Source of the DNA: Ignavibacteria bacterium
GTDB taxonomy: Bacteria; Bacteroidota; Ignavibacteria; Tepidaquicellales; OLB5
Assembly (NCBI GenBank): GCA_027492415.1
Contig: JAPUEV010000234.1
Span: 1 to 10,989, forward strand
DNA: 10,989 bases
Direction of reading: 5' to 3'
Shown: piece by piece, positions 7,060-10,989 of the stretch
Layout of the letters: every line of letters starts with the position of its first letter
Position numbering within the stretch: the first letter of the stretch is position 1
Position numbers and translations under genes: made by a program
The notes under the pieces: generated by a model
What the model was told of the DNA's origin: nothing
Seen by the model: only the letters and a program-made list of their open reading frames with translations
The model's database searches: none

Positions 7060-7089
7060 AAAAAACCCCAAACGTTTAGGTTCGGGGTT
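7060..7089 (-). terminator. Rho-independent terminator of the EF-G gene
   Basis: On the minus strand AACCCCGAA pairs with TTTGGGGTT (9 bp with one G-U pair, loop of 8), and six T residues overlap and follow the right arm. It starts 41 bases after the EF-G stop codon. Confidence 0.85.
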
Positions 7090-7129
7090 AATTTTGTAAT
7101 AATTAATCTAATAAATCTGCAATATGCAA

Positions 7130-9226
7130 TTAATGCGCTTCAGCCTGTTCCTTCTGTGCTTCGGCAACAACTTTAGCTTCAATTTCCTTTGGCACTTCTT
7201 CATAATGATCGAATTTACGCTTGAAAATTCCGCGTCCCTGTGTAATTGAACGCAGCTTTGTTGCGTAATCATGCATTTCCGAAAGCGGTACATTGGCTTT
7301 AATTACCTGCATCTTGCCGTTGTTATCCATGCCGGAAATTTTTCCCCTGCGAGAGGAAATATCACCCATTACATCACCCATGAATGCTTCAGGTACTGTG
7401 ACTTCAATTTCATAAATTGGCTCGAGTAAAATAGGCTTTGCTTCAAGGAATCCTTTTTTGAATGCCTGCGCGCCTGCAATTTTAAAAGCCATTTCTGATG
7501 AATCAACATCATGATATGACCCGAAATGTACGGTAACCTTTACATCAACAACCGGGTAATGTGCAACAGGACCCTTTACAAGAGCTTCCACAACACCTTT
7601 TTCAACTGCCGGGATGAACTTTGTGGGAATAGCGCCGCCGACAACTTCATTGGCAAACTCAAAACCTGCACCGCGTTTCTGCGGCTCAAGCTTTAAATGC
7701 ACATGACCGTACTGACCGTGACCGCCTGATTGTTTTTTATGCTTATATTCAACGTCTTCAATCTTGCCTTTAATTGTTTCTCTGAAAGGAATTCTTGGCT
7801 GAACAATATTAACATCAACGCCGTATTTTTCTTTAAGCCTTGCAATGATAATCGCAAGGTGAAGCTCACCCTGTCCTGAAATGATTGTCTGGCCAAGCTC
7901 TGCATCAAAATGGAAGAGGAATGTGGGATCCTCTTCATGTAAATGTGAAAGTCCGGAAGCGATTTTATCTTCATCACCTTTTTGCTTTGAAGTCAATGCC
8001 TGCTCTATCAAAGGATCAGGGAAAATTATAGGGTCTATCATCACATTCAGGTTTTTGCCTGTGAGTGTATTATTTACGTGTGTATCTTTCAGCTTAACAA
8101 CTGCGCCTATATCACCGGTAACAGCAGTTGTAAGATCTTTCCTGTTCTTGCCGTTCATCTGGAAGATCTGTGTTAAGCGTTCAACTTTATTCTTGTTCTG
8201 GTTAGTGAGGTCAACGCCGGCATTTACGCTGCCTGAAAGAACCCTGAAAAAGGACATTTCACCAACATGCGGCTCTGAAAGTGTTTTAAAAACAAATATT
8301 GCCGGTGCGCCTGCTGGATCAGGAGCTACTTCAACATAATCATCACTGCCTGATCTTTTAGCCATAAACGGCGCTGCATCAAGCGGTGAAGGGCAGTATT
8401 TGCAGATGAATTCAATCAGTGACTTTGTTCCGACACCTGTAGCTGCTGATGAACAAAGTACGGGGAGTATCTTTTTAGCTTTAATTTCGCGTGAAAGCCC
8501 TTCGATAAGCTCTTCTTCTGTCAGCGTTCCGCCTTCATCAAAGAAACGGCTCATAAGCTCTTCATCTTCTTCGGCAACAATTTCAATTAATTCCTGGTGG
8601 AGCTGGTTAGCTTTTTCCTTTAGTGCATCTGGGATATCATGCTCGGTGTAATCACCTTTGCCGTCAGTTGTAAATTTAAGAAGCTTCATTTTGAGCACAT
8701 CAACAATGCTATCGAACCCGAATCCCTGGTTAACAGGGAACTGCAGCTCAGCAACATGGCTGCCGTAGTTTTCGCGAAGCTGGTTTAAGGCTGTATCAAA
8801 ATCTGCTTTTTCTGAGTCAAGCTTGCTGACAACAAAACACACTTCTATGCCGTATTCCTTTGCATAGCCCATTGCAATTTCAGTGCTTACTTCTACACCT
8901 TCATTGGCGTTAACTACTATTAAGGCGGTATCCATTATTCTCATGGAAGATTTAACTGAGCCGGTAAAATCAGTGTATCCCGGTGTATCAATTATATTGA
9001 TCTTATAATCATCCCAATTGGTATTTAAAATAGAAGAGTTGATCGAAATTTTCCTGTTGATCTCATCTTTGCTGTAATCTGATGTTGTTGAGCCGTCTTC
9101 TATCTTCCCAAAACGGTTAACTGCCCCGGTGGTGTATAAAATGGATTCTGCAAGAATTGTTTTTCCGGAACCGCCGTGCCCTGCAATTACGACGTTCCTT
9201 ATTTTATCCGGTGTAATGTTACCCAA
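7130..9226 (-). CDS. fusA: Elongation factor G, EF-G2-type paralogue (TTG start)
   Basis: This 698-residue translational GTPase has all five EF-G domains. The G domain has the P-loop GHGGSGKT (16-23) where canonical EF-G has AHIDAGKT, switch I TTSDYSKDEINRKISI (47-62), DTPGYTDF (80-87), a G4 motif SKLD (134-137) in place of NKxD, and a G5-like CSSAATGVG (258-266). Domain II starts near 306, domain III includes GQGELHL (451-457), domain IV has SGGHGQYGHVHL (500-511), and domain V has EPIYEIEVTVPEAFMGDVMG (602-621). The P-loop and switch I mark the EF-G2/FusA2 branch; a canonical fusA is therefore expected elsewhere. EF-G2 of Thermus can translocate, but cellular roles differ between species. 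The start is TTG at 9226: an in-frame TAG lies 15 bases upstream, no ATG or GTG precedes the P-loop, and AAGGGG sits nine bases before. The symbol fusA is used in the broad sense; this copy would be called fusA2 beside a canonical one. Confidence 0.93.
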   Translation of the reverse strand: MGNITPDKIRNVVIAGHGGSGKTILAESILYTTGAVNRFGKIEDGSTTSDYSKDEINRKISINSSILNTNWDDYKINIIDTPGYTDFTGSVKSSMRIMDTALIVVNANEGVEVSTEIAMGYAKEYGIEVCFVVSKLDSEKADFDTALNQLRENYGSHVAELQFPVNQGFGFDSIVDVLKMKLLKFTTDGKGDYTEHDIPDALKEKANQLHQELIEIVAEEDEELMSRFFDEGGTLTEEELIEGLSREIKAKKILPVLCSSAATGVGTKSLIEFICKYCPSPLDAAPFMAKRSGSDDYVEVAPDPAGAPAIFVFKTLSEPHVGEMSFFRVLSGSVNAGVDLTNQNKNKVERLTQIFQMNGKNRKDLTTAVTGDIGAVVKLKDTHVNNTLTGKNLNVMIDPIIFPDPLIEQALTSKQKGDEDKIASGLSHLHEEDPTFLFHFDAELGQTIISGQGELHLAIIIARLKEKYGVDVNIVQPRIPFRETIKGKIEDVEYKHKKQSGGHGQYGHVHLKLEPQKRGAGFEFANEVVGGAIPTKFIPAVEKGVVEALVKGPVAHYPVVDVKVTVHFGSYHDVDSSEMAFKIAGAQAFKKGFLEAKPILLEPIYEIEVTVPEAFMGDVMGDISSRRGKISGMDNNGKMQVIKANVPLSEMHDYATKLRSITQGRGIFKRKFDHYEEVPKEIEAKVVAEAQKEQAEAH

Positions 9227-9235
9227 AATATTCTG

Positions 9236-9241
9236 CCCCTT
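9236..9241 (-). promoter_or_regulatory. Ribosome-binding site deciding the EF-G2 TTG start
   Basis: AAGGGG on the minus strand is nine bases from the TTG codon. Together with the in-frame stop at 9244-9242 it makes TTG the only reasonable start. Confidence 0.65.
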
Positions 9242-9349
9242 CTAATTAATAGTAGAAATCTGCCGCATGAAGTTTTAACGGCAAATAATAGTAATTTAAA
9301 ACTGTTCATTTCACAGTGAATAATAAAAAACGGGATAAGAAATTACAAA

Positions 9350-9829
9350 TTAATACAGGTCCTCATCATTTTCATAGGTGCGGATCTTTTTATTCTTATA
9401 AGAACCGTTCCTTGAACCTGAAATGACGCTGAGAAATGACTTAATCCCTTTTGATACTGCGCTTGCCATATTTAAAGCATCAAAAACATTTGTTTCAACC
9501 TCTTTTTGCACCTTTTGCTCAAAATTAACCATAGAATCGGTTGTATCTTTTACAGTATCAACTATTCCGTTTATTTTTGCTGATTGAATTTTGAGATTGG
9601 CAGAGATCTCTTTGATATCGTTTGATATTAAAAGAGAGTTATCTATTAAGGGTTCTGTTTTTGTTGTAATGTGATCGACTTTGCTTTCGATGTTATCAAT
9701 TGCACCGTTAATGTTATCAACAGCGCTGACAATACGTTTTATTGCACGAATAAGATATATCACCAGCGCTATTAATGCAACATACAGCGCAATTACGGCA
9801 ATGCCAGAGATGAATTGAATTTCCTGCAT
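9350..9829 (-). CDS. DUF948-domain membrane-anchored coiled-coil protein
   Basis: This 159-residue protein has one N-terminal membrane segment (ISGIAVIALYVALIALVIYLI, residues 7-27, given here as ISGIAVIALYVA then LIALVIYLI). A long heptad-like helix follows (VDNINGAIDNIESKVDHI and onward to about residue 115) and then a basic, polar C-terminus (SYKNKKIRTYENDEDLY). This fits DUF948 (PF06103), a family of unknown function that often sits beside YtxH genes in Gram-positive and Bacteroidota genomes. GAGG at 9837-9840, seven bases before the ATG, is a good ribosome-binding site. The 34-base gap to the upstream YtxH gene and the lack of a terminator between them suggest one transcript. It probably forms an envelope-anchored filament-like helix; nothing in the sequence shows an enzyme. 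Confidence 0.82.
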   Translation of the reverse strand: MQEIQFISGIAVIALYVALIALVIYLIRAIKRIVSAVDNINGAIDNIESKVDHITTKTEPLIDNSLLISNDIKEISANLKIQSAKINGIVDTVKDTTDSMVNFEQKVQKEVETNVFDALNMASAVSKGIKSFLSVISGSRNGSYKNKKIRTYENDEDLY

Positions 9830-9863
9830 TATAATGCCTCGTTAAAATTTACTGATGCGCTGT

Positions 9864-10316
9864 TTAAAGTTTGTTGCGTTCTTCTTTGTATGCATCAACG
9901 CCGGCTTTAATTGCATCTTTAACCTTTGCTGATTCATCTACTATCTTGCTTTTAGCAGCATCATAAGTAGTTGATGTTTTTTCTTTGGCAACATTTAAGA
10001 TGTTGTTAGCGTCATCAAGCAGGTTGCCGGCTTTTTTCTTAGCGTCTGAAATAAGCTCTTCAGAGCGTTTTTTGCCTTCATTGATGATATCCTGAGCTTT
10101 GTGCTTGGCAATATCAAGGTATTCTTCCGCATCATCCAACATTTCGTCTTTTTTGTTCCTGATATCCTGACGAAGTTCTTTACCGCTTTTTGGCGCGTAT
10201 AACAGAGCCAAAACGCCGCCAACAATTCCGCCGGCTAAAAATCCAAGGAACAGACCTTTTGCTACGCCTCTTTCTTCTGACATAGTGTAATTCTCCAATT
10301 TAATTTTTTTACCCAT
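9864..10316 (-). CDS. YtxH-domain membrane-anchored coiled-coil protein
   Basis: The maximal frame is 150 residues, but translation more likely starts at the second ATG (10283, residue 12; 139 residues). GGAG at 10293-10296 is nine bases before that ATG, the first ATG has no Shine-Dalgarno, and MSEERGVAKGLFLGF is the usual YtxH N-terminus. The YtxH domain (PF12732) is the glycine-rich membrane segment GLFLGFLAGGIVGGVLALLY (21-40) followed by APKSGKELRQDI (41-52). The rest is a Lys/Asp/Glu/Ala-rich helix of LEA/apolipoprotein-like repeats (for example DAEEYLDIAKHKAQDIINEG). Bacillus YtxH is a general stress protein of unknown mechanism. A stress or envelope role here is inference. It is the first gene of the pair with the DUF948 gene. 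A distant TAATTTTG (10439-10432) could be its -7 element, giving a long leader. Confidence 0.85.
   Translation of the reverse strand: MGKKIKLENYTMSEERGVAKGLFLGFLAGGIVGGVLALLYAPKSGKELRQDIRNKKDEMLDDAEEYLDIAKHKAQDIINEGKKRSEELISDAKKKAGNLLDDANNILNVAKEKTSTTYDAAKSKIVDESAKVKDAIKAGVDAYKEERNKL
10293..10296 (-). promoter_or_regulatory. Ribosome-binding site favouring the internal YtxH start
   Basis: GGAG on the minus strand lies nine bases before the ATG at 10283. The first ATG, at 10316, is preceded only by an AT-rich stretch with ACCC, so the shorter protein is preferred. Confidence 0.6.
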
Positions 10317-10547
10317 AATAGTTTGGGTGTTTGTTTAATAGTTTTCTAATGTATGAAAAATAGCAAAATACAGGGCTATTTTCAATGTAAATTAAAGTAA
10401 CCAGAAATATTGAAAATTTGAAGATTTTAAGCAAAATTATGCACTAATAACTATGAATACTGCATTTATAAATATAACAAAAGTTAACTGTGATTAGATT
10501 TCAATATTACTAAATAAATGTATACAAAGTAAAGAAAATATGTGAAC

Positions 10548-10588
10548 TGACATTTCATTCTGACATTGTGGTCATATTTTTTTGACAT
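10548..10588. repeat. Cluster of TGACAT repeats
   Basis: TGACAT occurs at 10548-10553, 10561-10566 and 10583-10588, with the inverted half GTCAT at 10571-10575. The first two copies share the 8-mer CTGACATT and are 13 bases apart. The cluster is about 180-220 bases upstream of the hydrophilin-like ATG. It could be a regulator site or chance in AT-rich DNA. Confidence 0.35.
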
Positions 10589-10757
10589 AAAATAAAATTA
10601 AAATAATGGTTATTGTATTAAGGAAATATTGTTTGATAAATAACAACTATTTATTTTTTTTCTAAAGTAAAAATAAATGGCATAAAAATTGTTATCTAAT
10701 AATTAAAACTATCTTGTACTTTAAATATTTCAATATTCTAAAACCTAAATAAAAAAA

Positions 10758-10765
10758 GAGGTGAT
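10758..10765 (+). promoter_or_regulatory. Near-perfect Shine-Dalgarno of the 71-residue gene
   Basis: GAGGTGAT is exactly complementary to the anti-Shine-Dalgarno region of 16S rRNA, and the GAGG core ends seven bases before the ATG. It is the strongest ribosome-binding site in the window and the main reason to accept the small gene. Confidence 0.8.
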
Positions 10766-10768
10766 AAA

Positions 10769-10984
10769 ATGGCACAGCAAAATCAGCCCGATAAAAATAG
10801 GGTAAACGATAAAGATCAGGTAACACAGGAACAGGACTACAAAAGAAAAGACAGAGATACGACTGAAAAGCCTGAAAAGGATGTAAGCTATGAAGAACAG
10901 CAGAGAACTGAAAAAGGTACAAAATATGATGAAGAGAACAGAAGAAGACCGGAAGACCAGGAAAAAGAAGATGAAGTAGTATAG
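10769..10984 (+). CDS. Small, highly charged hydrophilin-like protein
   Basis: This is a 71-residue protein I do not recognise. It has no Leu, Ile, Phe, Trp, Cys or His, and more than half of its residues are Asp, Glu, Lys or Arg, with many Gln besides. It has no signal peptide or membrane segment, so it should be soluble, cytoplasmic and intrinsically disordered, as hydrophilins and LEA-like stress proteins are. Acidic and basic residues are mixed, with an acidic C-terminus (EDQEKEDEVV). An exact Shine-Dalgarno lies at 10758-10765. It diverges from the YtxH-DUF948 operon, which may share a stress setting. A protective or chaperone-like role is inference from composition only. A reverse-strand frame over the same bases is a shadow with no Shine-Dalgarno. 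Confidence 0.8.
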   Translation: MAQQNQPDKNRVNDKDQVTQEQDYKRKDRDTTEKPEKDVSYEEQQRTEKGTKYDEENRRRPEDQEKEDEVV

Positions 10985-10989
10985 TATCT

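Larger units (their letters stand above)
10317..10768. other. AT-rich divergent intergenic region without a gene
   Basis: About 450 bases separate the YtxH gene (minus) from the hydrophilin-like gene (plus). The longest ATG-initiated frames I can read here are under 20 codons and lack ribosome-binding sites. It must contain the promoters of both neighbours. Visible items are a TAATTTTG match for the minus strand (10432-10439), a cluster of TGACAT repeats (10548-10588), and an A/T-only hairpin with a T-run (10636-10661). No RNA gene or riboswitch is recognisable by eye. Confidence 0.6.

Noticed and set aside
7881..8339. Plus-strand open frame of 152 codons
   Set aside because: It is fully antisense to the EF-G2 coding region, which is certain from its domains; the translation is Ser/Phe-rich without motifs.
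9310..9320. Palindrome TTCACAGTGAA between the EF-G2 and DUF948 genes
   Set aside because: It is too short for a terminator (loop would be three bases or fewer) and no second copy is seen near a promoter; an operator is possible but unsupported.
10453..10497. 14-codon open frame in the AT-rich intergenic region
   Set aside because: It has no ribosome-binding site and no recognisable content, and is no longer than expected by chance.
10636..10661. Hairpin ATAAATA/TATTTAT followed by a T-run
   Set aside because: The stem is A/T only in very AT-rich DNA and no gene ends before it on the plus strand, so it is probably chance.
10692..10922. Minus-strand open frame of 76 codons, Phe/Tyr/Leu-rich
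   Set aside because: It overlaps the charged 71-residue gene, which has a near-perfect Shine-Dalgarno; the hydrophobic look comes from reading Glu/Lys codons in reverse.
1..10989. CRISPR arrays, insertion sequences, phage or toxin-antitoxin genes
   Set aside because: No regularly spaced repeats, transposase motifs, terminal inverted repeats or recognisable toxin pairs were seen on either strand.

Overview
The window reads as chromosomal DNA from a member of the Bacteroidota/Chlorobiota/Ignavibacteriota group, most likely Ignavibacteria or a close relative. Three things point there: a type IX secretion (T9SS) C-terminal sorting domain of the 'NYPNPFNP' kind on a large secreted enzyme; DUF4476 and YtxH/DUF948 proteins; and several upstream regions carrying the Bacteroidota-type -7 promoter element TAnnTTTG. 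The DNA is AT-rich. Most genes lie on the minus strand and many are single units closed by their own hairpin terminator. No mobile element, CRISPR array or phage gene is visible.

Layout, left to right. 1-906 (minus, cut by the window edge): a diheme c-type cytochrome of the photosynthetic-reaction-centre cytochrome subunit family, fused to a C-terminal domain that looks LolA-like. 1014-1679 (minus): an exported DUF4476 protein. 1851-4541 (minus): a secreted glycoside hydrolase family 81 endo-beta-1,3-glucanase with a T9SS tail. 4542-4808: a divergent promoter region. 4809-5657 (plus): a predicted outer-membrane beta-barrel protein, convergent with 5678-6235 (minus), a two-repeat DUF1543 protein. 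6300-6371 (minus): tRNA-Glu(TTC). 6513-7019 (minus): a HIT-family nucleotide hydrolase or phosphorylase. 7130-9226 (minus): an EF-G paralogue of the EF-G2 type that starts with TTG. 9350-9829 and 9864-10283/10316 (minus): a two-gene DUF948-YtxH operon of small membrane-anchored coiled-coil proteins. 10317-10768: an AT-rich region without genes. 10769-10984 (plus): a 71-residue, extremely charged, hydrophilin-like protein with a near-perfect Shine-Dalgarno sequence.

How the genes may work together. No single pathway links the window. The left half is envelope and extracellular biology: periplasmic electron transfer, beta-1,3-glucan degradation at the cell surface or outside, and an outer-membrane barrel. 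The right half is housekeeping and probable stress physiology: a tRNA, a HIT enzyme, a specialised EF-G, and a YtxH/DUF948 pair diverging from a disordered hydrophilin-like gene. I see no compact undescribed multi-gene system. The items most worth a second look are the hydrophilin-like gene, the tRNA-Glu with a reversed 11-24 base pair, the TTG-started EF-G2 with a non-canonical G4 motif, and the cytochrome fusion.
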